Counted from the stretch's first letter, positions 20,984-30,174 are shown. The stretch: 56,082 bases of DNA from an uncultured Flavobacteriaceae bacterium (GCA_947500585.1 CANMSN010000019.1:1-56082), one strand, 5' to 3'. Translations and numbers: made by a program. Notes: generated by a model from the sequence alone, not told the origin.

Positions 20984-21035
20984 ATCGATAAAATGGTTAT
21001 TTTTTACGACGTAATGTCTTTAATTGTTATATTTG
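20984..21035 (+). promoter_or_regulatory. Promoter of the second YhhN-like gene, with shared upstream box
   Basis: ATCGATAAAA (20984-20993), TTTACG (21003-21008) and TATATTTG (21028-21035) repeat the arrangement seen at 19682-19733 with identical spacing. Over the first 25 bases the two copies agree at about 20 or 21 positions, while the spacer between TTTACG and the -7 box is largely different. The GTG start lies 24 bases past the -7 box. Confidence 0.6.
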
Positions 21036-21059
21036 ATTTAACCTACTTATAATAATATT

Positions 21060-21800
21060 GTGAAAAATTTGTTTAAAACTACATTTGATAAAGTGTTCTT
21101 TTGTGCTTTATTAGTTTTGATTGCCTTGAGTATAGTTAGTGCAGTAAGTGAAGATAGATTACTTTTAAGTTCTACATTACCTTTGTTTATACCTGTATTT
21201 CTTTCATTTTTTCTTTTAAAGCATAATTATTTAAGCATTGGTTTAATTTTCTTTCTTTTCTTTTCTTTTTTAGGAGATGTATCTTACTTTTTCGATGATT
21301 ACGACATACTAATGACTAATTTTTCTGAGACTTCTTATTTGATAAGTTATGTGGTTATGACAATTATAGCATTATCAAAATTTAAAATTCTAGAGGTAAA
21401 TAGGATAATAGGTATTTATTTGGTTGTTGTTTTTTCTATAAACTTATACCTCCTATACATCATATTTGAGGTATTAAGAATTGTTATAGATTCTAACGAA
21501 ATAATTATGATTGGAGCCAACAGTTTAGTTTTAATGATTTTATCATTTGTTTCTTTCGGAGTATATCTAAACACTCAAACAAAACAATCTATATCATTTC
21601 TAGTGGCTTCAATATGCTTTGCGTTTTCTGTTATTCTAAATTATGTAAACCAGTATTATTTATACGATTGGACTTTTGTAATGATAAGCAGAACGCTATA
21701 TGCTTTAGGGCTTTATCAAGTATTTAAATATGCTATTATTGAAAATAAAACGTATGTAAGGGTAAAGAACACAATAAGCTACCTTCAGACAAAGTGTTAG
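21060..21800 (+). CDS. YhhN-like multi-pass membrane protein, paralogue 2
   Basis: 246 residues from a GTG start, about eight membrane segments, and only one residue different in length from the protein at 19756. Shared positions include the short loop after the second helix (FLGDVSYFFDDYD here, ADIFVLILEFFP there) and the last two helices ending in a YYQS/YQVF-type tail. Sequence identity is low by eye, so the duplication is old, yet the promoter regions still match. It ends two bases before the convergent metallophosphatase gene. Confidence 0.62.
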   Translation: MKNLFKTTFDKVFFCALLVLIALSIVSAVSEDRLLLSSTLPLFIPVFLSFFLLKHNYLSIGLIFFLFFSFLGDVSYFFDDYDILMTNFSETSYLISYVVMTIIALSKFKILEVNRIIGIYLVVVFSINLYLLYIIFEVLRIVIDSNEIIMIGANSLVLMILSFVSFGVYLNTQTKQSISFLVASICFAFSVILNYVNQYYLYDWTFVMISRTLYALGLYQVFKYAIIENKTYVRVKNTISYLQTKC

Positions 21801-21801
21801 T

Positions 21802-22719
21802 TTAAACTATTATTGAAGTTCCGTTAGCAGATTTATTCTTATCACTATCAAAATAAAAATCTATTTTACCTAAGTTAATACCATAACATCCTACTTGATT
21901 TACTAAGGTATTTTTGCCTTCAATATTCTTAACAACAGTAGGTTTAGGTAAAAAAGTATGTGTGTGACCACCAATAATTAAATCTATATTTTTTGTTTTA
22001 GCTGCGAGACTTAAATCGCTAATCTTATTAGAGCCATTTCTATAATGATAACCTAAATGTGATAAACAGATGATTAAATCACAGTGTTCATCATCTTTTA
22101 ATATTCTAGTCATATCTTGACTAATCTCAACAGGATCTAAATATTTAGTTTCCTTAAACATGTTAGGAGCTACTAAACCATTTAATTCAATTCCTAAACC
22201 AAAAACACCTATTTTAATACCATCTTTTATGAAAATGTGATAGGGCTTAGTATGTGTATCCATTATAGTATTAGAAAAATCGTAATTAGCAGAAATAAAA
22301 TGGAATTTGGCATGTGGTAGTTGTGCATAAAGACCATCAATACTGTTATCAAAATCATGATTTCCAATAGTTGCTGCGTCATATTTTAGTTTACTCATGA
22401 GTTTAAATTCTAACTCACCACCATAATAATTAAAATATGGAGTGCCTTGAAAAATATCACCAGCATCTAACAATAATGTATTAGGATTTTCAGCTCTTAA
22501 AGATTCAATTAAACTCGCACGACGAGCAACACCTCCTTTATTGGCATTTCTACCATCTTCAGGACCAAAAGCATCAATGTGGCTATGTACATCATTAGTA
22601 TGCAAAATGGTTATTTTTGAAGTTTTATTTACAGTTGCAAACGATTGTAAACCATAACTTCCAAGTGTTACTAATGCGGTTCCTAATGAGGCTTGTTGAA
22701 TAAATTCTCTACGTTTCAT
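21802..22719 (-). CDS. UshA-type 5'-nucleotidase, N-terminal metallophosphoesterase part
   Basis: 305 residues. A twin-arginine-like signal (KRREFIQQASLGTALVTLG) precedes a calcineurin-like phosphoesterase domain with HTNDVHSHID (metal ligands D43 and H45), LLDAGDIFQGTP, GNHDFDN and GGHTHTF. UshA enzymes hydrolyse nucleotides and UDP-sugars in the periplasm and normally have this catalytic domain fused to a substrate-binding domain. Here the second half is a separate gene at 22728, eight bases upstream, so the two proteins probably assemble. No frameshift is evident, since each half has its own start and its own signal sequence. Confidence 0.9.
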   Translation of the reverse strand: MKRREFIQQASLGTALVTLGSYGLQSFATVNKTSKITILHTNDVHSHIDAFGPEDGRNANKGGVARRASLIESLRAENPNTLLLDAGDIFQGTPYFNYYGGELEFKLMSKLKYDAATIGNHDFDNSIDGLYAQLPHAKFHFISANYDFSNTIMDTHTKPYHIFIKDGIKIGVFGLGIELNGLVAPNMFKETKYLDPVEISQDMTRILKDDEHCDLIICLSHLGYHYRNGSNKISDLSLAAKTKNIDLIIGGHTHTFLPKPTVVKNIEGKNTLVNQVGCYGINLGKIDFYFDSDKNKSANGTSIIV

Positions 22720-22727
22720 AGGTCGTT

Positions 22728-23489
22728 TTAATTAATTTGGATGAATCTATCGTCAATAACAGGATTGATAGTGTCAACTTTCATAAAATTATCAATTAGG
22801 GCATTTCTAATTTTATAGTTTAATCTGTAAAGACTATCATTAGTTTTAAAAAAAATCATATTATCGCCACCATTATACAAATAGTCACTTGTAGCTACGT
22901 AATAGGTTTTATTAGGGACAATATCTTTTCCTTTTATTTTAGCTTCAATAATCTCATTATCTTTATTTAATACTAGTTTTAAATTAGATATCGGATGCGC
23001 TCGTTTTGATTTACTTAAATAAGTAACTAAACCATCTTCTATTTGAGAACCTTTAAGAGCAACTATTACAATACTATTTTCAAAAGGCATAAGCTCGTAT
23101 GCAGATCTTTTAGTGACATTCCCTTTAGATAAAATAGAACGTATACCACCATGGTTTAGCAATACCATATCAACATCATAACCTGTTCTGCTTTTAAAAA
23201 CAGGGTTTGCTTCATTGTAAACAATATCTGCCATGTAATTACCTATAGCTGTGTTTAGTTCGCCATCAGTTTTAGAATATGTGTCTACCGAGTAGGCTAA
23301 AACACTATCCAAATCCTTTTCAATACGCTTTCTGTAGGTGGAGATAAAGGCTTCAATTTCAGGGTCATTTTCTAAACTATCAGAGACTTCAATTAGTTTG
23401 CCTTCAATTTTATTAAGCTCTAGTTTTTGTTCTTTACAACTTGAAAAAATAAAAATATTTAACAAAACAAATAAATATGTAAACCTCAT
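22728..23489 (-). CDS. UshA-type 5'-nucleotidase, C-terminal substrate-binding part (lipoprotein)
   Basis: 253 residues. MRFTYLFVLLNIFIFSSC is a lipoprotein signal with cysteine near position 18. The rest is the 5'-nucleotidase C-terminal domain, with AIGNYMADIVYNEANP, VLLNHGGIRSIL (the NxGGIR substrate motif), PFENSIVIVALKG and YVATSDYLYNGGDNM. It is transcribed first, followed by the catalytic half. A lipid anchor on the binding subunit and a Tat-type signal on the enzyme imply assembly at the periplasmic face of a membrane. This split is, I believe, common in the family, but the pairing is inferred from adjacency. Confidence 0.9.
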   Translation of the reverse strand: MRFTYLFVLLNIFIFSSCKEQKLELNKIEGKLIEVSDSLENDPEIEAFISTYRKRIEKDLDSVLAYSVDTYSKTDGELNTAIGNYMADIVYNEANPVFKSRTGYDVDMVLLNHGGIRSILSKGNVTKRSAYELMPFENSIVIVALKGSQIEDGLVTYLSKSKRAHPISNLKLVLNKDNEIIEAKIKGKDIVPNKTYYVATSDYLYNGGDNMIFFKTNDSLYRLNYKIRNALIDNFMKVDTINPVIDDRFIQIN

Positions 23490-23520
23490 TTATAAAACTA
23501 ATTTTTGAATGTACTTTTGT

Positions 23521-23528
23521 TACCTTTG
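23521..23528 (+). promoter_or_regulatory. Candidate -7 box before the DUF6913-like/dapA genes
   Basis: TACCTTTG matches TAnnTTTG and lies 18 bases before the ATG at 23547. No convincing -33 TTG is found at 19 bases. Confidence 0.42.
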
Positions 23529-23546
23529 CGCAAAGTATAAAGGTAA

Positions 23547-24065
23547 ATGATTTTAAAAGGTTTTAAAGAAAAATCTAATAAAAAGTACTTAGATAAATTA
23601 TTATCTGAAAGACAGGTTAATGTTTCAGATAGTAAGATTAAGAGTTTAGGTGTTATCTTGAATATAGATGAACTATCTGATTTTGAGTTGTTTAGGGAGT
23701 TGGGCAATCTAATAAAAGTTCACCCAAATAATCTTAAAATTATTGCATATTCTTCTAATGATAAAGGCAATTTCAACTCTTGGGATGTTTGTTTTAGTCC
23801 AAAAGATTTTGGCTGGAAAGGGCTTATTAAAAAACCTGAATTGCAATATTTTGTCGATAAAAAATTTGATGCTTTAATTAGTTATTATACAACTGATGAA
23901 TTAGAGTTAAAAATGATTACAGCCGTATCTAAAGCAGAATTAAAAATCGGGATTTTACAAACTGATGAACAAATAAACGATTTAATTATAAAAACTAATT
24001 TTAAAGAATTTAGTCTTTTTAAACAGGAGCTATTTAAATACCTAACTATATTAAATAAAATTTAA
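23547..24065 (+). CDS. Conserved Bacteroidota protein, DUF6913-like
   Basis: 172 residues, soluble, no signal peptide. It has regular alternation of strands and helices ([24 protein letters not shown]) suggesting an alpha/beta fold, and no catalytic motif I can recognise. The naming as DUF6913 rests on memory of flavobacterial genes directly upstream of dapA, so treat it as tentative. The stop lies two bases before the dapA ATG, so the two are almost certainly cotranscribed. Any role in lysine or diaminopimelate synthesis is only suggested by this position. Confidence 0.65.
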   Translation: MILKGFKEKSNKKYLDKLLSERQVNVSDSKIKSLGVILNIDELSDFELFRELGNLIKVHPNNLKIIAYSSNDKGNFNSWDVCFSPKDFGWKGLIKKPELQYFVDKKFDALISYYTTDELELKMITAVSKAELKIGILQTDEQINDLIIKTNFKEFSLFKQELFKYLTILNKI

Positions 24066-24067
24066 AA

Positions 24068-24946
24068 ATGAATAGTAAGTTTCTAGGAACTGGAGTGGCG
24101 TTGGTTACACCCTTTAAATCTGATTTGAGTGTAGACCATGATGCTTTAATCAATATTGTTAATTATAATATTGACAATGGCACCGATTATCTTGTAATTT
24201 GTGGTACAACTGGCGAGAGTGTAACCATAACTAAACAAGAAAAGCAAGCCATTATAGCTACTATAACTAAAGCAAATAAAGGGCGTTTACCTTTGGTTTT
24301 GGGTATTGGGGGTAATAACACCATGGCCGTAATTGAAGAAATAAAAACGACTGATTTAACAAATATTGATGCGATTTTATCTGTCTCACCATATTACAGC
24401 AAACCAACACAAGAAGGCATTTACCAGCATTTTAAGGCCATTTCTAATGCATCACCTATAGATGTTATATTGTATAATGTTCCTGGACGTACTTCAAAAA
24501 ACATGGAAGTTTCAACAACTTTACGATTAGCAAAAGATTTTGATAATATAATTGCCGTAAAAGAAGCAGGAAATAATGTAGCTCAATATTTGGAGTTGAT
24601 AAAAAACAAACCAGATGATTTTTTAGTTATTTCTGGTGATGACGATTTAGCTTTGGGTGTCGTGCTAGCTGGAGGTAGCGGCGTAATTTCTGTTATTGCT
24701 CAAGCGTTTCCTAAAGATTTTTCAAATATGATTCGTTTAGGTTTAAAAGGAGATGCCAAAGAAGCCTATAAACTTCATTTTAAGTTAATGGATGTTATTG
24801 GTTACATTTTTGAAGAAAATAACCCTGCAGGAATTAAGGCTGTTTTTGAAGCTTTAAATTTATGTGAAGATACAGTAAGGTTGCCACTTGTTCCTGCATC
24901 AAATGCATTAAAAGGAAAAATTCAAGATTTTGTAAAAAGCTATTAG
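24068..24946 (+). CDS. dapA: 4-hydroxy-tetrahydrodipicolinate synthase
   Basis: Condenses pyruvate with aspartate semialdehyde, the committed step of diaminopimelate and lysine synthesis. Key residues are present: Schiff-base lysine K165 ([10 protein letters not shown]), Y136 (YNVPGRT) and the GTTGESVT motif (47-54). 292 residues is the normal length for this TIM-barrel aldolase. Lysine feedback inhibition is usual in the family but cannot be judged here. Cotranscribed behind the DUF6913-like gene; the 116-base gap to bamD holds a weak hairpin (24961-24988) and a new promoter. Confidence 0.97.
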   Translation: MNSKFLGTGVALVTPFKSDLSVDHDALINIVNYNIDNGTDYLVICGTTGESVTITKQEKQAIIATITKANKGRLPLVLGIGGNNTMAVIEEIKTTDLTNIDAILSVSPYYSKPTQEGIYQHFKAISNASPIDVILYNVPGRTSKNMEVSTTLRLAKDFDNIIAVKEAGNNVAQYLELIKNKPDDFLVISGDDDLALGVVLAGGSGVISVIAQAFPKDFSNMIRLGLKGDAKEAYKLHFKLMDVIGYIFEENNPAGIKAVFEALNLCEDTVRLPLVPASNALKGKIQDFVKSY

Positions 24947-24960
24947 GATGTTAAATATAA

Positions 24961-24988
24961 CTTAAACCTAATAATTACTAAGTTTAAG
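24961..24988 (+). terminator. Weak hairpin after dapA
   Basis: CTTAAAC (24961-24967) pairs with GTTTAAG (24982-24988). The stem is short and AT-rich and is followed by CCATTATTTTAG, so it is only a possible terminator. Confidence 0.35.
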
Positions 24989-25037
24989 CCATTATTTTAG
25001 CCTTGAAATAATATTTTTAAAATCCATATTAATAACT

Positions 25038-25045
25038 TAATTTTG
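25038..25045 (+). promoter_or_regulatory. Candidate -7 box of bamD
   Basis: TAATTTTG fits TAnnTTTG, 17 bases before the bamD ATG. A run of T (25014-25018) stands about 19 bases upstream in place of the -33 TTG. Confidence 0.48.
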
Positions 25046-25062
25046 CATCCTCTTTTACATTT

Positions 25063-25896
25063 ATGAAAAACTTTTTTTACATATTAATAACACTTGCAAT
25101 TCTGAGCTCTTGTAGCGAATATCAAAAGGCACTAAAATCTGAAGATATTGCTGGAAAGTTTAAACTTGGAGATTCTTTATATAGCCAAGGTAAATTTTCC
25201 AAAGCGAATAGGCTTTTTGCTCAAATAGTTCCTAATTACAGAGGGAAACCACAAGCTGAAAAGTTAATGTATTTGTATTCCATGTCATATTATGAAATGA
25301 AAGATTATTACATTTCAGCATACCAGTTTGAGCGTTTTGCGGCTAGTTATCCTAAAAGCGAAAAATTAGAAGAAGCCTCTTTTTTAAGTGCAAAGAGTTA
25401 TTATATGTTATCGCCAGTTTATACAAAAGATCAAAAAGAGACTAAAGAAGCATTAGAAAAAATACAAAATTTTATTGATGTATTCCCAGATTCAAAATAT
25501 ATAGCTGAAGCCAATGAACTGGTTAAAGAGTTAGATTTTAAGTTAGAGAAAAAAGCATTTGAAATAGCAAAGCAATACAATAGAATATCAGATTATCCAG
25601 CGTCAGTTAAATCATTTGATAATTTTATTTTTGAATTTCCTGGTTCTACTTTAAAAGAAGAAGCTTTATTTTATAGATTAGATTCAGCCTACAAATTGGC
25701 AATGAATAGTTTAGAAGCAAAAAGAACATTAACAGGTATAGTTCAATTAAAAAAGGAACGTTTAGAACAGGCAAAAGAGTTTTACATTGTTTTCAAAAAG
25801 AGTTTTGTAAATTCTAAATACATACCAGAAGTTGATAATATGGCTATAGCCATAGAAGAAGAATTAAAAAAATATACAGCACAACAAGTTAAATAA
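25063..25896 (+). CDS. bamD: Outer-membrane assembly lipoprotein BamD
   Basis: Part of the BAM complex that folds beta-barrel proteins into the outer membrane. MKNFFYILITLAILSSC is a lipoprotein signal (cysteine about residue 17). TPR-like repeats follow (GDSLYSQGKFSKANRLFAQIV, YYEMKDYYISAYQFERFAASYP, SDYPASVKSFDNFIFEFPGS), the defining architecture of BamD/YfiO. 277 residues is normal. The rpoZ gene follows after eight bases, an arrangement I recall as typical in flavobacteria. BamA and other partners are not in the window. Confidence 0.93.
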   Translation: MKNFFYILITLAILSSCSEYQKALKSEDIAGKFKLGDSLYSQGKFSKANRLFAQIVPNYRGKPQAEKLMYLYSMSYYEMKDYYISAYQFERFAASYPKSEKLEEASFLSAKSYYMLSPVYTKDQKETKEALEKIQNFIDVFPDSKYIAEANELVKELDFKLEKKAFEIAKQYNRISDYPASVKSFDNFIFEFPGSTLKEEALFYRLDSAYKLAMNSLEAKRTLTGIVQLKKERLEQAKEFYIVFKKSFVNSKYIPEVDNMAIAIEEELKKYTAQQVK

Positions 25897-25904
25897 AAAT
25901 AACG

Positions 25905-26234
25905 ATGGATTTAAAAAAAACCAATGCTCCAGTTAATACGGTAACGTATGATAGAAATCAAATTGACGAGCCAACAGAGAATATTTACGAGTCAATTTCT
26001 ATAATCGCAAGACGTGCAGAACAAATTAACACAGAGATTAAAAAGGAACTTATTGATAAGTTAGAAGAATTTGCTACTTACAATGATAGTCTTGAAGAAA
26101 TCTTTGAAAATAAAGAGCAAATTGAGGTTTCTAAATTTTACGAAAAATTACCAAAACCTCATGCGTTAGCTGTTCAAGAATGGTTAACAGAAAAAATTTA
26201 TTTTAGAAATACAGACGAAGATTCACAAGAATAA
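25905..26234 (+). CDS. rpoZ: RNA polymerase omega subunit (Bacteroidota type)
   Basis: 109 residues, acidic and helical, with NIYESISIIARRAEQINTEIKKEL, the conserved core helix that wraps the beta' subunit (the equivalent of ARRA..Q in other omega proteins). The C-terminal half (KPHALAVQEWLTEKIYF) is longer than in Proteobacteria. It helps RNA polymerase assembly. It sits behind bamD and ahead of a strong terminator at 26257-26300, which closes this unit before coaBC. Confidence 0.9.
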   Translation: MDLKKTNAPVNTVTYDRNQIDEPTENIYESISIIARRAEQINTEIKKELIDKLEEFATYNDSLEEIFENKEQIEVSKFYEKLPKPHALAVQEWLTEKIYFRNTDEDSQE

Positions 26235-26256
26235 TTGTTAAATTTCTAGTCTATTA

Positions 26257-26300
26257 ATTAAACTCCAAATTGATGAAAACGTATCAATTTGGAGTTTAAT
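26257..26300 (+). terminator. Strong terminator after rpoZ
   Basis: ATTAAACTCCAAATTGAT (26257-26274) and its perfect complement (26283-26300) form an 18-base-pair stem with an eight-base loop, followed by TGTTTAATTG. One of the longest perfect inverted repeats in the window. Confidence 0.85.
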
Positions 26301-26356
26301 TGTTTAATTGAAAAGAATTCTCTTATGGGTTTTCTTTCTTCTGAAAAGTTACTTTT

Positions 26357-27568
26357 ATGAGTATATTAAACAGCAAAAACGTACTATTAGGAATTAGTGG
26401 TGGTATTGCTGCTTATAAAACCGCTTCATTAGTTAGGTTATTAATAAAATCTGGTGCTCATGTAAAAGTAGTAATGACGCCTGCTTCTAAAGATTTTATA
26501 ACACCTTTAACCTTATCAACACTTTCAAAAAATCCAGTACATTCATCTTTTACAAACGATGAGGATGAAAACGCAGTTTGGAATAACCATGTAGATTTAG
26601 CCTTGTGGGCAGATGTATTTATAATTGCTCCTGCTACTGCAAATACCTTATCTAAAATGGCAAATGGCTCTAGCGATAATCTATTATTAGCTACTTATTT
26701 ATCGGCAAAGTGTCCAGTATATTTTGCTCCTGCTATGGATTTAGATATGTATAAACATAAATCAACTCATGAAAATTTTAAGAAGCTACAATCTTTTGGA
26801 AATATCATAATTCCTGCTACTAGTGGCGAATTAGCAAGTGGTTTGGTAGGTGAAGGCAGAATGGCAGAGCCCGAAGATATTGTTTCATTTATTGAAAATG
26901 ATATTTTAGATAAACTGCCATTGCGAGGAAAGAAAGTATTAATTACTGCGGGTCCAACTTACGAAGCTATAGATCCTGTTCGATTTATAGGAAATCATTC
27001 CAGCGGTAAAATGGGGTTTGAAATAGCCAAAGCGGCAGCAAACCTGGGAGCCGAGGTTATTTTAATAACAGGTCCTACACACCAAAACCTATCACATAGT
27101 CTTATTGATGTTGTTCCAGCTATAAGTGCAGATGATATGTATAAAGCAGCGCATATGCATTTTGGTAATGTACATATTGCGATACTTTCGGCAGCAGTAG
27201 CAGATTTTAAACCAAAAGAAGTTGCTACTCAGAAAATAAAGAAGAAGGAATCAACGTTAACTTTAGAGTTGGAGAAAACTAAGGATATTTTAGCATCATT
27301 AGGAGACATAAAAAAGAAACAATATTTAGTTGGTTTTGCTTTAGAAACGAATAATGAACTTGAAAATGCCAAAGGAAAATTAAAAAAGAAGAATTTAAAT
27401 TTAATTGTTTTAAATTCGTTAAATGATAAAGGTGCTGGTTTTAAAAGTGACACCAATAAAGTTACTTTTATTGATGATAAAAATGAAATCATTCAGTTTA
27501 AATTGAAATCTAAATCTGAAGTTGCAGTCGATTTGTTAAACAAAATTTTAAAAGAAATTCATGCGTAA
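26357..27568 (+). CDS. coaBC: CoaBC: phosphopantothenoylcysteine synthetase/decarboxylase
   Basis: Carries two steps of coenzyme A synthesis: joining cysteine to 4'-phosphopantothenate, then decarboxylation. The N-terminal flavoprotein domain has LGISGGIAAYKTASLVR, the catalytic histidine in WNNHVDLALWAD, APATANTLSKMANG, and APAMDLDMY in place of the usual PxMNxxMW. The cysteine commonly found near the GRM motif reads serine here (ELASGLVGEGRM), which I believe is usual in this phylum. The C-terminal synthetase has ITAGPTYEAIDPVRFIGNHSSGKMG and KIKKK. 403 residues is normal. It overlaps the porD gene by eight bases. CoaE, the last step of this pathway, is at 33067. Confidence 0.94.
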   Translation: MSILNSKNVLLGISGGIAAYKTASLVRLLIKSGAHVKVVMTPASKDFITPLTLSTLSKNPVHSSFTNDEDENAVWNNHVDLALWADVFIIAPATANTLSKMANGSSDNLLLATYLSAKCPVYFAPAMDLDMYKHKSTHENFKKLQSFGNIIIPATSGELASGLVGEGRMAEPEDIVSFIENDILDKLPLRGKKVLITAGPTYEAIDPVRFIGNHSSGKMGFEIAKAAANLGAEVILITGPTHQNLSHSLIDVVPAISADDMYKAAHMHFGNVHIAILSAAVADFKPKEVATQKIKKKESTLTLELEKTKDILASLGDIKKKQYLVGFALETNNELENAKGKLKKKNLNLIVLNSLNDKGAGFKSDTNKVTFIDDKNEIIQFKLKSKSEVAVDLLNKILKEIHA

Positions 27569-28448
27569 TATTTTTATTGTTTTATTGTTCTTTTATGGGT
27601 TTTCTGGTATGGCACAGGAATTAAACTGTACAGTAGTTGTAAATGCACAACAAACAGGAAACGAAAACTTTCCTATTTTTAAAACTTTAGAAAAGCAATT
27701 AAATGAGTTTATAAATAATACAAAGTGGACTAGAAAAACCTTTGCGCCACAAGAGCGTATAGACTGTAGTATGTTTATAAATATTACAAACTATAGTGGT
27801 GAATCTTTCCAGGCATCATTACAAGTACAATCATCCAGACCAGTTTACGGGTCGTCATTTACAACGCCGATTTATAATTTTAATGACACGGATTTTAATT
27901 TCCAATATTTAGAATTTCAAAATTTAATATATAATCCAACCCAGTTTGAATCTAATTTAATATCAGTTTTAGCATTTCATATTCAAATAATTTTAGGATT
28001 GGATGCCGATTCTTTTTCTCCTAACGGAGGTGACGATTATTACAAACAAGCACAAATTATAACTAACTACTCACAACAAGGAAATTTTTCTGGTTGGAAG
28101 TTAGAAGATGGTTTACAAAGCAGATTTATACTTATTGATAATATTTTATCGCCCACCTTTAAGGAATATAGAGATGTTATTTACAGCTACCATAGAGAAG
28201 GTTTAGATGTTATGAGTGAAAACTCAAAGCAAGGAAAGGAGCAAATTGCATCATCGTTAAAAAGTTTTCAGGCTATGAATAGTCGCAGGCCCAATTCATT
28301 TCTATTACGCACATTTTTTGATGCTAAAGCAGATGAAATTGAACAAATATTTACCGGTGGTCCAAATGTTAATATAGCCAGTGTAAAAGAAGCTCTACAA
28401 AAAGTAGCGCCAATGCATAGTAGTAAATGGCAAAATATTACGTTTTAA
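27561..28448 (+). CDS. porD: DUF4835 protein, PorD of type IX secretion
   Basis: 295 residues with a signal peptide (cleavage after FSGMAQ, about residue 19), then a DUF4835 domain: ELNCTVVVNAQQTGNENF, FKTLEKQLNEFINNTKW, ERIDCSMFINI and SVLAFHIQIILGLDADSFSPNGGDDYY. In Porphyromonas gingivalis PorD is required for gingipain secretion by the type IX system, which in flavobacteria also powers gliding; its exact position in the machine is not known to me. The start overlaps coaBC by eight bases and recN follows after 61 bases. No other por/gld genes are in the window. Confidence 0.85.
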   Translation: MRNIFIVLLFFYGFSGMAQELNCTVVVNAQQTGNENFPIFKTLEKQLNEFINNTKWTRKTFAPQERIDCSMFINITNYSGESFQASLQVQSSRPVYGSSFTTPIYNFNDTDFNFQYLEFQNLIYNPTQFESNLISVLAFHIQIILGLDADSFSPNGGDDYYKQAQIITNYSQQGNFSGWKLEDGLQSRFILIDNILSPTFKEYRDVIYSYHREGLDVMSENSKQGKEQIASSLKSFQAMNSRRPNSFLLRTFFDAKADEIEQIFTGGPNVNIASVKEALQKVAPMHSSKWQNITF

Positions 28449-28509
28449 AAATCTTATTTTAGTTACGCTTTCCTTATATTTATTTTTCAGAAATAAACAT
28501 TAAAAAACA

Positions 28510-30162
28510 TTGTTAACATCACTATCCATAAAAAATTATGCATTAATTGACAATCTACAAGTCAATTTTAATGATGGCTTATCAATAATTACAGGGGAGA
28601 CTGGAGCAGGAAAATCTATACTTCTAGGAGGCTTATCTTTAATTCTTGGTAAACGTGCAGATTTAAGCAGTTTAAAAGATAATACGCAAAAGTGCATTAT
28701 TGAAGCCGTTTTTAACATTGCTAATTATAATTTAAAAGCGTTATTCGAAGCTGAAGATTTTGATTATGAACCACAAACTATAATTCGTAGAGAAATTTTG
28801 CCTTCTGGAAAATCAAGAGCGTTTGTAAATGATTCTCCTGTAAATTTAAATAGTTTACAATTATTAGGGGAGCGCTTAATTGATGTGCATTCACAACATC
28901 AAACATTGCAATTAACTAGTAACGATTTTCAGTTTCAAGTGATTGATGGCTTAGCAAATAACACCAATGTTTTAGAAACTTATAAACTAGAATTAAAGAG
29001 TTTTAAAAAGCTTAAAAAAGAACTAAAAGCACTTTTAGATTTTCAAGCTGAAGCTATAAAGGAACACGATTATAATTCGTTTTTACTAAATGAATTAGTT
29101 GAAGCTAATTTAATTGACGGTGAGTTAAAAACACTTGAAGAAGAGTATGAAACCTTAAATAACATAGAAAACATTAAAGAAAAATTTGGTGAAGCTTATC
29201 AATTATTAGGTGAAGAAGAGATTGGGATTTTATCAAATTTAACAACATTAAAGAATACGCTACAAAAACTCTCTACATATTCTTCAAAATATGAAGATTT
29301 ATACAATAGAGTCAATAGTAGTTTCATTGAAATAGATGATGTTTTTACTGAAATAGATGCGCTTCAAGATGATTTAGATTTAGACCCAATGCGATTAGAA
29401 GTTGTTGATGCAAAATTAAAAACGCTTCATAATTTAATGCAAAAGCATTTGGCTTCTGATGTATCTGAGTTAATTGATATTAAAAATAATTTAGAAAAAA
29501 AAGTTTCTATAACTGAAAACTTGGATGATACCATCAATAAAAAGCAATTAGAAATCTCATTGAAAGAAAATGAATTGAATGCCATTTCTAAAACTATTCA
29601 TGATAAACGTTTAGAGGTTATTCCAGAACTAAAAAAACAATTAGAAACTATTTTAGAAAGTTTGGGTATGCCAAACGCACAGTTTAAAATTGACGTTATT
29701 TTAAGCGATGAATTTTTTGCTAATGGAAAAGATGAATTATCCTTTTTGTTTTCAGCAAACAAAGGCGGACAATTTAATGAACTTAAAAAAGCAGCTTCAG
29801 GTGGTGAATTATCACGAATTATGCTAGCTATAAAATCGATTTTGTCAAATTACATACAATTACCAACCATTATGTTTGATGAAATAGATACAGGTGTTTC
29901 TGGCGAAATATCAAATAAAATGGGAGATATTATGCTGCAAATGAGTAAAACTATGCAAGTGTTTTCTATTACGCATTTACCGCAAATTGCAGCTAAGGGT
30001 CATTCGCATTTTAAAGTGTATAAAGAAGATGTAAACGATGTAACACAAACCAATTTGGTTAAGCTAAATCATGATGAGCGTATTGTAGAGATTGCGCAAA
30101 TGTTGGGAGGTATAGAAATGTCTTCTTCTGCTATTGCACATGCTAAAGAATTGCTTAATTAA
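28510..30162 (+). CDS. recN: DNA repair protein RecN
   Basis: An SMC-like ATPase acting early in double-strand break repair. Walker A is GETGAGKSILLGGL (about 34-47), the ABC signature SGGELSRIMLAIK and Walker B TIMFDEIDTGVSGEI follow near the C-terminus, with the coiled-coil arms between (about 150-370, rich in E, L and K). 550 residues is normal. The start is TTG at 28510 (MLTSLSIKNYALIDNLQV), the only start that keeps the conserved N-terminus. It is cotranscribed with coaBC and porD or has a weak promoter of its own; no SOS box was recognised. Confidence 0.95.
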   Translation: MLTSLSIKNYALIDNLQVNFNDGLSIITGETGAGKSILLGGLSLILGKRADLSSLKDNTQKCIIEAVFNIANYNLKALFEAEDFDYEPQTIIRREILPSGKSRAFVNDSPVNLNSLQLLGERLIDVHSQHQTLQLTSNDFQFQVIDGLANNTNVLETYKLELKSFKKLKKELKALLDFQAEAIKEHDYNSFLLNELVEANLIDGELKTLEEEYETLNNIENIKEKFGEAYQLLGEEEIGILSNLTTLKNTLQKLSTYSSKYEDLYNRVNSSFIEIDDVFTEIDALQDDLDLDPMRLEVVDAKLKTLHNLMQKHLASDVSELIDIKNNLEKKVSITENLDDTINKKQLEISLKENELNAISKTIHDKRLEVIPELKKQLETILESLGMPNAQFKIDVILSDEFFANGKDELSFLFSANKGGQFNELKKAASGGELSRIMLAIKSILSNYIQLPTIMFDEIDTGVSGEISNKMGDIMLQMSKTMQVFSITHLPQIAAKGHSHFKVYKEDVNDVTQTNLVKLNHDERIVEIAQMLGGIEMSSSAIAHAKELLN

Positions 30163-30166
30163 TTAG

Positions 30167-30174
30167 TATCTTTG
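30167..30174 (+). promoter_or_regulatory. Candidate -7 box of fabI
   Basis: TATCTTTG matches TAnnTTTG. It overlaps the region just after the recN stop and lies about 47 bases before the fabI ATG. No canonical -33 was found. Confidence 0.45.

Noticed and set aside
26357-27568. CoaBC with serine in place of the decarboxylase cysteine as an inactive enzyme
   Set aside because: The surrounding GRM motif, histidine and flavin region are normal and I recall the same substitution in related genomes, so it is likely a lineage variant.
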